Part shown: piece after piece, positions 24,873 to 36,800 of the stretch
Numbering within the stretch: position 1 is the first letter of the stretch
Layout: each line of letters opens with the position of its first letter
From: Microcaldota archaeon
GTDB taxonomy: Archaea > Micrarchaeota > Micrarchaeia > Micrarchaeales > CABMGC01
Reading direction: 5' to 3'
Assembly: GCA_028866995.1 (NCBI GenBank)
Contig: JAGWHD010000001.1
Span: 529,030-593,029 of the forward strand
DNA length: 64,000 nt
The notes under the pieces: model-generated
What the model was told of the DNA's origin: nothing
Database searches by the model: none
What the model saw: the letters and a program-made list of their open reading frames with translations, nothing else
Made by a program: the position numbers and the translations under genes

Positions 24873-25103
24873 ATGCCTTCAGGAATCTGGGACCAAAGCA
24901 ACAGGGAATTGCTCATAGTTGCAGTCGTCGTTGCGTCGAGCCTGCTCTCGATGGCGCTCTTCATACTGCGCCTGCCGGTGATAGCAGTCATGGCTACATC
25001 GCTTGTCGCGATAGGCGCAGGGCTGTACCTGCTGCGGTGGCTCTCCAACGCTACCCAGGAGCCTCCTGCAGGGCCCAAGAGAGGACGAAGTAGAAGGCGG
25101 TAG
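24873..25103 (+). CDS. small membrane protein, two TM helices
   Basis: A 76-residue protein with hydrophobic helices at about 12-31 and 33-54 and a basic C-terminal tail (GPKRGRSRRR) expected in the cytoplasm. It precedes topA by 18 nt and may be co-transcribed with it. Unknown family. Confidence 0.6.
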   Translation: MPSGIWDQSNRELLIVAVVVASSLLSMALFILRLPVIAVMATSLVAIGAGLYLLRWLSNATQEPPAGPKRGRSRRR

Positions 25104-25121
25104 GCAGGAGAGCTGAAGCCA

Positions 25122-27335
25122 ATGAACAAGCTGATAATAGCAGAGAAGCCAAGCGTTGCGCTAAGACTAGCGATGTCACTGGGCGACGGCAAGCCAAGGA
25201 CCAGCTATGTCAGCGGCGTCAGGTACTACGAGGTCAACGATGGCACTGACACGCTCTACATAGTCGCGGCTGCGGGCCACCTTTTCACGATAAGGGAGAG
25301 GGGCAAGGCCGACATACCTGTATTCGACGTGGAATGGGTAGAGTCCTTCAAGGTCAACCAGAGCTCATATTTCACCAAGAAGTACCTCGACACGATAGCA
25401 GCTGTAGGAAAGAGGTGCAACTTCTTCATCAACGCGTGCGACTACGACATAGAGGGCACCGTCATAGGCAGCAACATAATCAAGTACGTCGTCAACGGCA
25501 ACGTCAACAGCGAGATAAAGGCAGAGTCGGCTAAGAGGATGAGGTTCTCCACAACGACAAGGACGGATCTGATAGAGTCGTACAAGGGGCTGAACGACTT
25601 CGACCTGACCAACTTCTACGCAGGAGAGACCAGGCACAAGATAGACTGGCTCTGGGGCATAAACATGTCCAGGGCGCTGATGAGGGCCATATCCAGCGCA
25701 GGGATAAGGAAGGTGCTGTCGATAGGGAGGGTGCAGGGACCCGCGCTCGCGATACTGGCCGAGAGGGAGAAGTCGATAAAGGACTTCAAGCCGCAGCCCT
25801 ACTGGAAGGTAATACTAATAGTAAAAGGGGTAAAGTTCGAGAACAAGCGCGACAAGATATTCGAGAAGACGGAAGCCGAGAAGGTGCTCGAGACCACAAG
25901 GAACGGGACCGTGGTGCTGAAGGGCTTCGACTCCAAGGACAGGAGCGTAAGGCCTTTCCCGCCATTTGACCTGACGTCGCTGCAGCTTGAGGCCAACCGC
26001 ACATTCGGCATAGACCCTTCAAGGACCCTATCGCTCGCGCAGTCGCTTTACGAAAGGTCCTACATATCCTATCCAAGGACAAGCTCGCAGAAGCTGCCGG
26101 CAACGCTGAATCTACCCAGGATAATAAAGGCGCTCGCCTCGAACCCCAAGTACAAGGAGCACGCCGAGAAGCTGATAGCCGCATCAAGGTACAGGCCGGC
26201 AGAGGGCTTCAAGGAGGACGAGGCGCATCCCGCAATATATCCTACCGGAGAGAACCCGACGAAGCTGACAGAGGAGGAGGGCAGGGTCTACGACCTGATA
26301 GCGAGGAGGTTCCTCGCATGCTTCGCAGACTACGCTGTCTTCGAATCGACCAATGTCTCGCTAGACGTAGGCGGGGAGCAGTACGCCGCAAGCGGCGAGA
26401 GGATAAAGAGGGCGGAATGGATCGATTTCTATACGTACTACAAGCCCAGGGTCGCCGACATACCGTCATTCTCAGCGGAGGAGAAGCTGGCGCAGGACAA
26501 GGCAGAGATGAAGGAGCTCGTGACAGAGCCGCCAAAAAGGTTCTCCAAGGCAAGCCTGATAGCATTGCTTGAGGACAAGGACCTCGGGACCAAGGCGACC
26601 AGGGCCGAGATAATAGACACGCTCTTCAAGAGGGAGTACATCAAGGGAGCCGCGCTGCAGGTCACAGAGTTCGGCATGTCGATATACGACGCGCTGAGCA
26701 TGTACTGCAGCAGCCTGCTGAACGAGAAGTTCACCAGGAAGCTGGAAGAGGACATGAACTCGATAACCAAGGGCACCATGCAGAAGGAGGAGGTCATAGG
26801 CGAAGGGAAGGAGATGATAGCCGAGATAATATCGGAATTCAAGAAGAACGAGAAGCAGATAGGCGACGAGCTGTCAAAGGGGCTCAAGGAGAGCGAGGCG
26901 TCTTCCAGGATAGGCATATGCAACAGGTGCGGAGGAAACCTGGTCCTGAGAAGGTCTAAGGCCGGCAAATCCTTCATAGGCTGCAGCAACTGGCCATCGT
27001 GCAACAATACGTACTCTGTACCGCAGTACGCTAGGATAGTGCCGACAGGCAAGGTGTGCGAGATATGCAAGACCCCTAAGATAAAGGTCTTCAGGAAGGG
27101 CAAGGTATTCGAGATGGACCTGGACCCGAACTGCCCTACCAAGCAGGAGTGGGCGAAGAAGAAGGAGGAGCAGATAAAGGTGCAGAAGGCGAGCGAGATG
27201 AAACAGGATGCGGGACCTGCGGCAAACAGTGAAACACAGGAAGGCTCACAGCAGCCTGCGGCTACGGTAAAGGCAAAGAAGACAAGGGCGAAGAAGCCTG
27301 CGAAGGCAGCCAAGAAGACAAAGAAGGGTAAGTAG
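25122..27335 (+). CDS. topA: DNA topoisomerase I, type IA
   Basis: A 737-residue type IA topoisomerase that relaxes negatively supercoiled DNA. The Toprim domain starts LIIAEKPSVALRLA and includes DYDIEGTVIG, the usual DxDxEG acidic cluster. SIGRVQGP and the active-site Tyr317 in YISYPRTS complete the core. Two zinc-finger-like segments lie near the C-terminus (CNRCGGNL with GCSNWPSCNN, then CEICKTP with a later Cys), and a Lys/Ala-rich tail probably binds DNA. It has the archaeal topoisomerase I/III layout. The trmI gene starts directly at its stop. Confidence 0.95.
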   Translation: MNKLIIAEKPSVALRLAMSLGDGKPRTSYVSGVRYYEVNDGTDTLYIVAAAGHLFTIRERGKADIPVFDVEWVESFKVNQSSYFTKKYLDTIAAVGKRCNFFINACDYDIEGTVIGSNIIKYVVNGNVNSEIKAESAKRMRFSTTTRTDLIESYKGLNDFDLTNFYAGETRHKIDWLWGINMSRALMRAISSAGIRKVLSIGRVQGPALAILAEREKSIKDFKPQPYWKVILIVKGVKFENKRDKIFEKTEAEKVLETTRNGTVVLKGFDSKDRSVRPFPPFDLTSLQLEANRTFGIDPSRTLSLAQSLYERSYISYPRTSSQKLPATLNLPRIIKALASNPKYKEHAEKLIAASRYRPAEGFKEDEAHPAIYPTGENPTKLTEEEGRVYDLIARRFLACFADYAVFESTNVSLDVGGEQYAASGERIKRAEWIDFYTYYKPRVADIPSFSAEEKLAQDKAEMKELVTEPPKRFSKASLIALLEDKDLGTKATRAEIIDTLFKREYIKGAALQVTEFGMSIYDALSMYCSSLLNEKFTRKLEEDMNSITKGTMQKEEVIGEGKEMIAEIISEFKKNEKQIGDELSKGLKESEASSRIGICNRCGGNLVLRRSKAGKSFIGCSNWPSCNNTYSVPQYARIVPTGKVCEICKTPKIKVFRKGKVFEMDLDPNCPTKQEWAKKKEEQIKVQKASEMKQDAGPAANSETQEGSQQPAATVKAKKTRAKKPAKAAKKTKKGK

Positions 27336-27914
27336 ATGTTCATATATCCAAGAGAATACAGGAAGCTGAAGCGGGGTCCTCAGGTCATACTGCCCAAGGA
27401 CATAGGCATGATAGTCGCGTTCTCAGGCATAACCAAGGAGAGCGTATGCGTAGACGCTGGAACAGGCAGCGGCTGGCTGTCGCTCAGCCTTGCAAGGCTC
27501 TGCAGGCATGTCTACTCGTACGACACAAGAAAGGAGTTCATAGAGCTCGCTGAGAGGAACTGCGCGATATGGAACATAGGCAACGTCACATTCAGGAACC
27601 AGGACGTCACAAAGAAGATAGAGGACAAGGGCGTAGACCTGGTATGCCTTGACCTTCCGTCTTCCGAGAAGGCGCTAGGCAACGCGAAGAAGGCGCTGAA
27701 GGAGAATGGCTGCGTTGTAGGCTATCTGCCGCACACCGAGCAGGCGAAACGCTTCGTAGGAAAGCTTGAAAGGCTTGGCTTCTCAGATATCTACACGATA
27801 GAGACGATAGTGAGGGACATGCTTGTCAGGAAGGAAGGGGTAAGGCCTTCCACCAAGGGCATATGGCACACCGCATACCTGGTCTTCGCAAGGAAGCCAC
27901 AAAGGCAGGAATGA
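27336..27914 (+). CDS. trmI: tRNA (adenine-N1)-methyltransferase, TrmI-like, short form
   Basis: A 192-residue methyltransferase for m1A57/58 in tRNA. Motif I VDAGTGSGWLSLSLAR, the active-site DLP (CLDLPSSEKAL) and the C-terminal RPSTKGIWHTAYLVFARK are typical of TrmI. Family members are usually ~250 residues; this one lacks most of the N-terminal beta domain, keeping only KRGPQVILPKDIGMIV. It starts immediately after topA and 4 nt before aglB. Confidence 0.85.
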   Translation: MFIYPREYRKLKRGPQVILPKDIGMIVAFSGITKESVCVDAGTGSGWLSLSLARLCRHVYSYDTRKEFIELAERNCAIWNIGNVTFRNQDVTKKIEDKGVDLVCLDLPSSEKALGNAKKALKENGCVVGYLPHTEQAKRFVGKLERLGFSDIYTIETIVRDMLVRKEGVRPSTKGIWHTAYLVFARKPQRQE

Positions 27915-27918
27915 TCGA

Positions 27919-30321
27919 ATGGACGCAAACGCAGTGGACAACGGCGGACATGCTGCACATCACGAGCATGCGCACCACGAATCCCACGCACGCGCGAAGA
28001 ACGGATGGACTGATCGCGACTGGAAGAGCATCGCAGTGTACGCGATAGCCGTCATAGCAATACTCGCTATGGCAGTCTTCATACGGTCGAGGATGCTTGG
28101 AATGTTCGGCTTCTTCGAACCCGACGGCTACTACCACTTCAGCGTCATAAGGGCAGCGATAAACAACGGCTTCGTAATCCCCAAGATACTCAGCATCTCC
28201 GGATGGCCGGTGCACGGTGCTGTGACAGAGCCGCACGGCCTCTACTGGATAACTCTGATACCCTACTTCTTCCTGAGGTTCCTCGGGGTCAGCTACTACA
28301 CCATAATGAGGATCATGCCTGTCCTGTTCGGCCTGTTGAACGTCATAGGCGCGTACTATCTCTCGAGATACATAAGCAAGGACAAGCTCTTCGGCCTGCT
28401 CGTCATGGTCCTTGTGGCCCTCAGCCTGGGAGACTCTGCGAGGACCAGCGCCACCGTTTACAGGGGGGATTCCTTTGTCACTATATTCCTTATACTTTCC
28501 CTCATACTCGCCATAAATACGATAATGCAGGCTGACAGGAGGAAGAAGCTATACCTTGCGATAGCTACTGGGTTCGTGCTGAGCCTATGCAACATAGTCT
28601 GGAACGGCGCGGCCTTCGCGTTCGCCACCATGCTCTTCGGCTTCATGCTTCTCGCATCGATAGCGTTCATACTCGGCAAAAGCGACCTGCTCAAAGGCTC
28701 AGGATATCTACTCGTAACGTTCATCGCGTGGTACCTGCTGGTGAACGCCTACACCTGGGCTCTTGGCTGGATAACCTCGGTAGAGGTGTTCAGCGGGATA
28801 GACTCGATACTGCTGCTGGCCCTTGTAGGGCTTGGGTGGCTCATGGCCTATTACGTCGACACCAACAGGCACAGGATGCCCGCTTTCCTGGGAAGCGCTG
28901 CGGGCAGGACAGTGCTATTGGCAGCCGTTGCCGTTTTCGGATTTGTGATCATAGAGGCGGTCGCGTCGTCGATAGTGTACTCGATATTCATAGGCAACGG
29001 CTTCATACCGACCACCAACTTCGGCGCAACGATAGAGGAGCTCCAGGCGCCTAGCGCCTCCTACTTCTACCAGAGCTTCGGCGTGGTGCTCGCGACAACT
29101 CCGATGACCGCGCTGATGTACCTCTCTTCATACGCGCACAACGCAAAGGTCCTCATCTGGATATTCATAATGCTCTCCATGATCCTGTACCTATTCATGC
29201 GCATAGACGATGACGGCAATGGCTTCCTCAGCGGCAGTCCATCAATCAAGTTCTCAGTGAGTGCAGCTTTCGTTCTCATCATGGCCTATCTGGGTCTTAC
29301 CTCATATCTCCAGATACATGCGATACGCTTCAATTCGCTGGTAGCCGTTCCAATAGCCCTATTCTCAGCGTATACGGTCTACTGGCTCATCGCGTATGCG
29401 AAGAAGCTAAGGAGGATATTGTACTATGCGTCTGCGGTGCCTTTGTTCATAATCCTCGCAATGCTCTCATGGCAGGCGATTGCCTATACCAGCCATCTCT
29501 ATCCTGCAGACGCCATCAACGGCGATTTCATAAGGGCTTTGCAGTGGATGAGCCTCAACACCCCTCCGAGCAGCGTCGTGCTGACGATATGGCCGGACGG
29601 CTCTGTCGTCGAAGGCATTGCCAACAGGACCAGCGTGACGGACTCAGTTGGAGCGCAGAGGAACATGACTGCTGGACCGTTCGCGACCTGGATACTGAAC
29701 CAGACTTCCGACGGGCAGTTCCTGCTGGGTAGCAGCGCAGGCAGGCCTGACTACCTGCTTGCCAGGAGCACATGGCTGCTCGAGACGAGCGGAATATTCA
29801 CCGAATCGGGGCTCAACCGCAGCCTTGCCCAGAGCTACGGCTACAGCGTGCTCAACCAGTTCGCCGAGGGAGCCAACGCAACGGACCAGATAATCAGGAG
29901 CAGCGACGGCCAGTCGCTCACTACCATCGTCGACTTCAAGAACAGGACAGATGGCACCAAGAGCGTAACCAGCGCGCTGTACTACAACGGCCAGGAGGTG
30001 CCGGCATCGTACTTCGTGCTCTACGACCAGGACACGCTCAACTACTCGATCTACAACCTGGACGAGATCAGGGGGACTCCTGGGAACGGCGACATGATAC
30101 TGCTGCTCTACTCGAATGTCCCCAGGCATGGATACTTCCTCAACGTCACCGGAACCATAGTCTTCGGCAGCGCGATAGCGCAGAGCAACATGCTCTCTTT
30201 CATATACCTATGCAACTACCACGAGTGCAGGTGGGACAACAGCGTGGCAAGCCTGCAGCTGGTCTACCACAACGAGGACACCAACATATTCAAGATAGAC
30301 TACAACTCCACAGCGCGGTGA
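27919..30321 (+). CDS. aglB: oligosaccharyltransferase AglB (STT3 family)
   Basis: An 800-residue multi-pass enzyme that moves the lipid-linked glycan onto Asn-X-Ser/Thr sites of exported proteins such as the S-layer protein. A His-rich cytoplasmic N-tail is followed by the first outer loop with the catalytic acidic motif EPDGYYH (67-73), then about 11-13 membrane helices, including the fifth-loop motif ATIEELQ that matches the TIxE type. The normally invariant WWDYG sequon-binding motif is reduced to IWPDG (557-561). The C-terminal outer domain is ~260 residues. The altered WWDYG may change sequon choice or efficiency. Confidence 0.92.
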   Translation: MDANAVDNGGHAAHHEHAHHESHARAKNGWTDRDWKSIAVYAIAVIAILAMAVFIRSRMLGMFGFFEPDGYYHFSVIRAAINNGFVIPKILSISGWPVHGAVTEPHGLYWITLIPYFFLRFLGVSYYTIMRIMPVLFGLLNVIGAYYLSRYISKDKLFGLLVMVLVALSLGDSARTSATVYRGDSFVTIFLILSLILAINTIMQADRRKKLYLAIATGFVLSLCNIVWNGAAFAFATMLFGFMLLASIAFILGKSDLLKGSGYLLVTFIAWYLLVNAYTWALGWITSVEVFSGIDSILLLALVGLGWLMAYYVDTNRHRMPAFLGSAAGRTVLLAAVAVFGFVIIEAVASSIVYSIFIGNGFIPTTNFGATIEELQAPSASYFYQSFGVVLATTPMTALMYLSSYAHNAKVLIWIFIMLSMILYLFMRIDDDGNGFLSGSPSIKFSVSAAFVLIMAYLGLTSYLQIHAIRFNSLVAVPIALFSAYTVYWLIAYAKKLRRILYYASAVPLFIILAMLSWQAIAYTSHLYPADAINGDFIRALQWMSLNTPPSSVVLTIWPDGSVVEGIANRTSVTDSVGAQRNMTAGPFATWILNQTSDGQFLLGSSAGRPDYLLARSTWLLETSGIFTESGLNRSLAQSYGYSVLNQFAEGANATDQIIRSSDGQSLTTIVDFKNRTDGTKSVTSALYYNGQEVPASYFVLYDQDTLNYSIYNLDEIRGTPGNGDMILLLYSNVPRHGYFLNVTGTIVFGSAIAQSNMLSFIYLCNYHECRWDNSVASLQLVYHNEDTNIFKIDYNSTAR

Positions 30322-30369
30322 GCCTAGGGGCAGAATGAAAAAGGAAAGGAAAAGAAAAATAAAGAGCTA

Positions 30370-30741
30370 TTATTTCTTCCAGGCGAGCCCGCTCCCGAGG
30401 AACGAGAGGACGAAACCGAGCACAGCGGCCCAGTAGAGCGTCGATCCTGTGCCGAGCCCAGGGCTCGTGCCGACAAGGGCTATCAATGCGAATCCCCCCA
30501 TGAAGGAGAATCTCATCGCGCCCCAGTTCTCCATGCCCGTCAGGTTCGTGAAGCTCAGGAAGAAGAGCGCTATCGCGCTTATCACTGCCATGCCCCACAG
30601 GACCGGAAGCCACAATCCCCCTCCTTGCGAAAGGGCACTACCTGTGCCAAACACAAGGACAAGGTAGACCAGACTGCCCAGAAACTCGAGCACGAACGCT
30701 GCGGTTCTGCTTGAGCCCTTGGAAGTTGCCTTTGCCATCAT
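30370..30741 (-). CDS. four-helix membrane protein, unknown
   Basis: A small protein (about 123 residues from the ATG at 30741; an ATG at 30738 is equally possible). Four hydrophobic segments are separated by short loops, ending in GSGLAWKK. An in-frame start exists further up at 30762, but the TATA-like box at about 30766-30778 on the minus strand places transcription near 30745, so the shorter form is preferred. No family recognised. Confidence 0.6.
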   Translation of the reverse strand: MMAKATSKGSSRTAAFVLEFLGSLVYLVLVFGTGSALSQGGGLWLPVLWGMAVISAIALFFLSFTNLTGMENWGAMRFSFMGGFALIALVGTSPGLGTGSTLYWAAVLGFVLSFLGSGLAWKK

Positions 30742-30879
30742 ACCACAAGGATAAGGTGGCAACGAACGCTTTTAAACGTTCTGTTGGCCCAAGTCCCGAG
30801 CTTCAGGCATAAGCCCGGCGAAGCCGATGGTGGCAACGCTATCTTAAAATATGTATTATGCTATATACCAGCGAATAGC

Positions 30880-33800
30880 ATGAGGGGCAAGGGCGATAGG
30901 CGCAGGAGCGTTTTCATACTCTCTTCAATATTCGTCGTCCTCGCCCTCTACAATGTATCGACGCACCAGCTCCTCGGCGCGCAGTCCTCATACTCACCGA
31001 ACAGCACGATCCAGGACACTGGCAACGTAACGTACAACTACGGCAACGCGACCATAACCCCGCTCGTAGCATCGGGCCCGAACTACTGCGGCGCAGTATC
31101 ATGCTCGGGGGCTCCCGCATACGGAAGCGGCAAGTCATCAGTTTCAGAATCATGCTCCTTCAGCACCTGCTACGACCATGCGACCAGCACCTTCAGCAAG
31201 AGCTCGGGCTCCAGCACGGACACCTCTCCAGCAAGCAAGGTATCGAAGTACAACATCAACAACAACGGATGGCTGATAACCTGCCCTTCAAGCCCTGAGA
31301 CGCATCCGCAGGACCAGTCATGGATAGACACCGAGATATACTCGTTCATAGCCGGCAACGGCTGCCAGGCATCGACAAGCTCGCTGAAGACGACATTCCA
31401 GTTCCAGGCGACCTCATCGGCGTCGTCTTCGCAGCTTGCGACCACGCAGGTCACGCTCCAGGTCAACAACCCTGCAGACGTCGGCATACGCGAGCTCACC
31501 TTCTCGCCTCAGGTTGACGGTTTCGTATCAACGGCATTCAGCAACCTGTCATACATATTCAAGCACTTCCCCACCGAGGCGCAGAGCGTCTCCTGGTACT
31601 GGTACGGAAAGTACGCCAACTTCTTCAACGTGAACCCTGCGGATGTGCCTCCTCTGTACATAGGCCCCGTCCCTCTCACGTACACGGACCCTTCGACCCA
31701 GTGCACCTACAACTACGACTACTACAGCAAGACGGTGCTGGACAGCATCCAGAACACGTACATACCCTTCACCGAGGTGCTGCCACCAGATGTCAATTAT
31801 CCGATACAGGGAGTGCAGTCAAGCGGGCAGAGCCCTCCTTACACTGCTCCAGATTCTCCGTCGAAAACTGCAACATTCCCTGCCAACGTCTATCCATACT
31901 TCATACAGCAGTTCAACATTACGAACGCTGCAGTGCCGCCGAACAGCCTGGACTTCAACGCCACCTATGACGTATACGGGCCGTGGTCGTACTACTCTCC
32001 GTACAACTCCATCGAGCCGTTCCCGCTCGACAGCAATTCATTGCTCTACGTGGGCTACGACAGCAACCTGGTCTCGTTCATGAGGGACACCTCTGCACCT
32101 AAGGTCAACTACCACAACGCGATGCAGAGCAATACCATCGGAGCGAATACGCAGCAGCAGGCGAACATAGTGTATGGCATATCCGGATCTGGAGGCGGCT
32201 CGGTCAGCGGAGGAAGCTGCCCTAGCCAGGACTACAACGGTGATCAGGCAACTGCGCTCTCCTTCGACCAGGTAGTGGGGTGCGCGCAGCAGGCAGGCTT
32301 CTCAGGAACGGACCTTGAGATAATAGTATCCATAGCATATGCAGAGAGCTCTTTCCATCCTGGCGAATGCTACGGCGGCCAGAGCCCATGTCCTTCAGGA
32401 GTGCCGGCGGGATTGCTGCAGACCGGATCCTCAACAGGGGACACCAGCGGCTACAGCACAGGCTCCTGCCCGACAGGAGGCAGCGACTGGTGGTACAATC
32501 CAGCATGCGAGATGCAGTTCGCTTATGTGTACATCAACGATCCGGTCAACACCAACTGCCCTGGGCCAGTCACAGGACACAAGTTCTGCTACTGGCAGAC
32601 ATACGGCGACCCTGCGGCAGGCCAGCCAATAGGAAGCTACTGCAAGTACATGCCTGTAGGATATGTCGGCGACAACTGCCCTGCGGGCCAGGCACGCGAC
32701 GCTGCAGGATGGTGGAGCGGCTCAGGAGTTTCAGCATCTCCATCGCCAAGCCCATCTGCTCTAGCGAACCCTGACTCTGTAGCTGGGATAGCATCCGGAT
32801 ACGTCTTCGCTCTCATCGGTTCATTCTCCGGAACCCCTTCACAGGGCAGCCAGCAGACACAGCAGCAGTCAGGCAGCACCTCTGACATAGTGGCCGCTGC
32901 GCTCACGCAGATAGGCGTACCTTACTGCTACGGCGGAGAGACCCCAAAGGGGCAGGACCCGTTCTGCAAGAACGCTTATACCACCAGCACATCGGGAAGC
33001 TTCGACTGCTCGGGCCTGGTGCAGTGGGCGGCGCAGCAGGCAGGCTTCACACTTCAAAGGACGTCGGAGGACCAGTGGAACGAGGTGACCCACATACAGC
33101 AGTCGGACACAGTGCCTGGTGACCTAATATTCTTCGCCATATCGGGCGATCCGTCAGCGGTCCCTAACCATGTCGCAATATGCGCAAACGCAGGATGCAC
33201 CCAGATGATAGAAGCTCCGTACACCAGCCAGTACGTAAGGGAGGTGCCAATAAGCGCTGACTGCGGATCAGGATGCTCAGTGTACGGCTACGGAAGGGTA
33301 AGCGGCGCCACGCCTTCGGGCAGCGTCTCGGTGAGCACAGGATCCGGATCAGGGGAGATAGACGTGCTCAAGGTAGTCAACCACGGGTACTACAACACCA
33401 GCCAGTACCAGCCATCCTCTGTATCCTATGCCTCGTCAAGCTCCCCTACGCCGCCGTTCCCGGTGCAGTCCGCGAAGAACACCTGGGACCAGAACTGGAA
33501 GAGCTACTGGGACAACGTCATACAGCTGCAGAACGGCGAGACATATCTGGTTAGGAGCATACCGATAAGCGAGATAGCCTCCGCGATAGACCTGTCTGCC
33601 GAGAAGTCGCACATACCTTCAGGAACGAACCTCGTCTACCAGCCCTACAACATAACCGCGGACAACGCCGGCGACATCTTCGTAATAGGCGCGGTCAACG
33701 TCTTCGACAAGACATTCGGGGACAGCCCCATAATGTCTCTTCCGTTCATAGCCAGGATTACCAACTCTACCGGAGGCGGCAAGATCATCGTCACGGCGCA

Positions 33801-36800
33801 GCTGGTAATGGACTGCTACCATGGCAATCCGACTCCGATAAAGAACAACTGCCAGCCGCTGCTTACCAACGGCCATCCTGACAACATAGTCACGGCGTCG
33901 CCGATAGGCGACCTTGTCTTCATATCTGGATGGTACGACAACGGCATCCACGTGCTGTCGGGCAACAGCCTCGACTACCTGGGCAAGACCATATCGCTTG
34001 ACTACGGCAACGACCTCGGTTCTTACGGACAGAGCGGTGCGGACGTCAACATAGTGCAGTACCTGACCCGGGGCGGCCTGTACGGGATAAACGTCGATGG
34101 CAATACGCCCAACGATAACATAATGAAGCAGCTCTTCTCGTACAACAACGCCCTCACCGACGGTTCGCTAGAGGGGGGCGTGGGCATGCCTGGGGGGGCA
34201 GGCGCGAAGGCCGATTCCAATCATGCAAAGAACATGCACCACGTCCTCGGCATGACTGACGTGAACGGTTACCTCTATGTCATGGACAACTGGGTGGGCC
34301 AGCTTGGCATACACTGTCAGGGCATCCTTAGCGTCGTAACAGGGATAGACTGGTGCGCAGGCGAGACGTCTTTCGACATGCTCTCTCTACGTGTCATGAA
34401 CTCAACAGGCGTTGACCTCCCGATAAACCCAACGCAGTTCAACGACATAGGGTATCCAGCAGGCAAGAGCAGCACCAACGGCTGCTCCGGCAGCAGCTAC
34501 CACTGCATACAGCAGTTCCAGATTCCTCCGTCAACATACAGCTATTACCCTCCTTACGGATGGGTGCTGTCGGCGAACATCTCAAGGAAGGGGACCAACC
34601 TCAACCTCTGCAGCGGCACGTTCAAGGACGGCAGGTGCGCGCTTCCAGACGCCTCAGAGTATACCGGATACTTCATGCCTCTCGGCCCGCATCTCAACAG
34701 CTGGCAGTCGCGCTGCAAGGGTGTACAGGTGTTCGGCACTTGCTTCGGCGTCCGTGTAGCAAGCCCAAGGCCCATACTCGGTGCTAGCTTCTCAACCTCA
34801 TTCAACGATACCATCGCACTGCTTCTTCCAGATCCGAACCTGATTAACAGCGGAACAGCACACAAATACGGCGAGATGCTGCTGGCGCAGTTCAATCCCG
34901 AGAACTACACGACGGTCATGGGCCCTGGAGGTCCTCCCAAGCTCGCATACGCGTGCTATACCGATGCGCAGGACGAATCATTGGGCGCATCGGGCAACAG
35001 CAACCCTCTATCGTGCTTCTACGACCAGCAGATGCGGAAGATAACCGGGCCGATATACCTCATGGAGAACCCGTTCAGGTACACTGAGGGCATAGGCTCC
35101 ACGACGACGCTGACGCTTGAGGAGTACTACGGCTCTGCCTTCTCAGGAACGGCAGGGTTCCCTTCTGCGCTCCAGAACCCTTCCCAGAACCCCGGGGCCG
35201 CTGAGCAGTACATAAACCAGAACCTGAACAAGTACGTCTCCAACCTGCCGCAGACGATCAACGGAGCAGCATCCGCTGCGCCAAGCCAGCAGCCGACAGC
35301 AACAACCGCGGCTCAGGCAACAGCTATAAACGCAATGATATACGGCTACCTGGAGGTTCCGTTCAACTATACGTACACTGTATCGGACACGTACCAGACC
35401 ACTGGTAACAGTGCCTCCAGCTGCCAACCGCCGCAGCACGACAAGACGACATACTATGTCACGTACACCTCTGCAACCCAGGATGTCAAGTCCAAGCCCC
35501 TCTCTGCTGGGGTCGAGGCCGGAGACACGTACCTCAAGTACTTCAGCAACTACTCGTTCTACATCCCGAACATAAGCTCGATAACGCTGCCGCCTACGAT
35601 AATCACTGACATACTCACAAACAGGCTGTTCGGCGACATATACGTCAACCAGACGCTAAACCACCTCACCAACCAGCAGGAAATAGTCAACGCGATAATG
35701 AGCGACAACTACCAGCAGAACACCTACACGCAGGGACAGTACCCCGGATTCAGCAACGCAATCTCCTCTGCAGTGCTTCCTCCATGCGTCGGCGCGAAGT
35801 GCGCTATACAGGCGGATACCGGCAAGACGGCATCAGGAAAGGGAGGGCTCCTGACAACATTCGGCTACGTGCCGCAGAGCACAGACACCATCGCGGCGCT
35901 CTTCACATGGTACAAGCAGATGGTCAAGAGCTCGCAGGTAACGCTTGAATACCAGGGGCAGGCGTCAAACGCGCAGCAGAGCGTCTTCGGCTACAGGAGG
36001 ATGGTGTACGTATTCAAGGACAGGTTCGACAACAGCATCTTCGCTACCATCGACGCAGACACCGCCAATATCACTCAGATAAACCTTACGATAACACCGG
36101 TCGTCGATGCGCACAACGCGAACCTGACAACGGTGTACATAAACGGGACCGCTTTCTGGACACCGCCACTCTCCACGCAGAACGTGCCGCTGAAGAACGG
36201 CAACATATACGTGTACTACGCGCAGAACCTCAACTTCGTCGATTACAATCCTACTCTGACATACCAGTACAGCCCCAATGGCGGGGTCAATGGGAAGGAG
36301 AACGCGCAGCTATGCGCCTTCGGCGACAATACGACGCACCCTGACCAGGTACCCACCGACTGCACCCTCGCGAACCCGATATGGCAGGGAAGGTCCCAGA
36401 ACGCAGGCATAATCACCTACCATCCTTCTTACAACGCCATGGGGCAGTGCGACCCTGCGCCCAAGAGCCTCCTGCAGCCGCAGAAGCTGAACTGCAACAT
36501 ATACGGCAACGACGGGAACAGCAACATACCCGCTTTATGCCCTGTGACCGGGTCATCGTACCAGCAGTACTGCGTGCCGCTGTACACTAACGGCACGGGC
36601 TTCTGCACAAGCGAGGTGGGGCTCATGGGCATAGCCAAGACGACTTCCAACGGCAAGTTCTCTCTCAAGGAGCCTGTGTGCGGATACGGCGGCGCGTCGG
36701 CGGGGGTCAGCTACTACGGCGCCCCATCCCCAGAGCCGATAACAGTGCGCCAGTCAGACCTGCTCAACTCGTCAGATCCCGGATCCAGCTTCAGGCTCAG

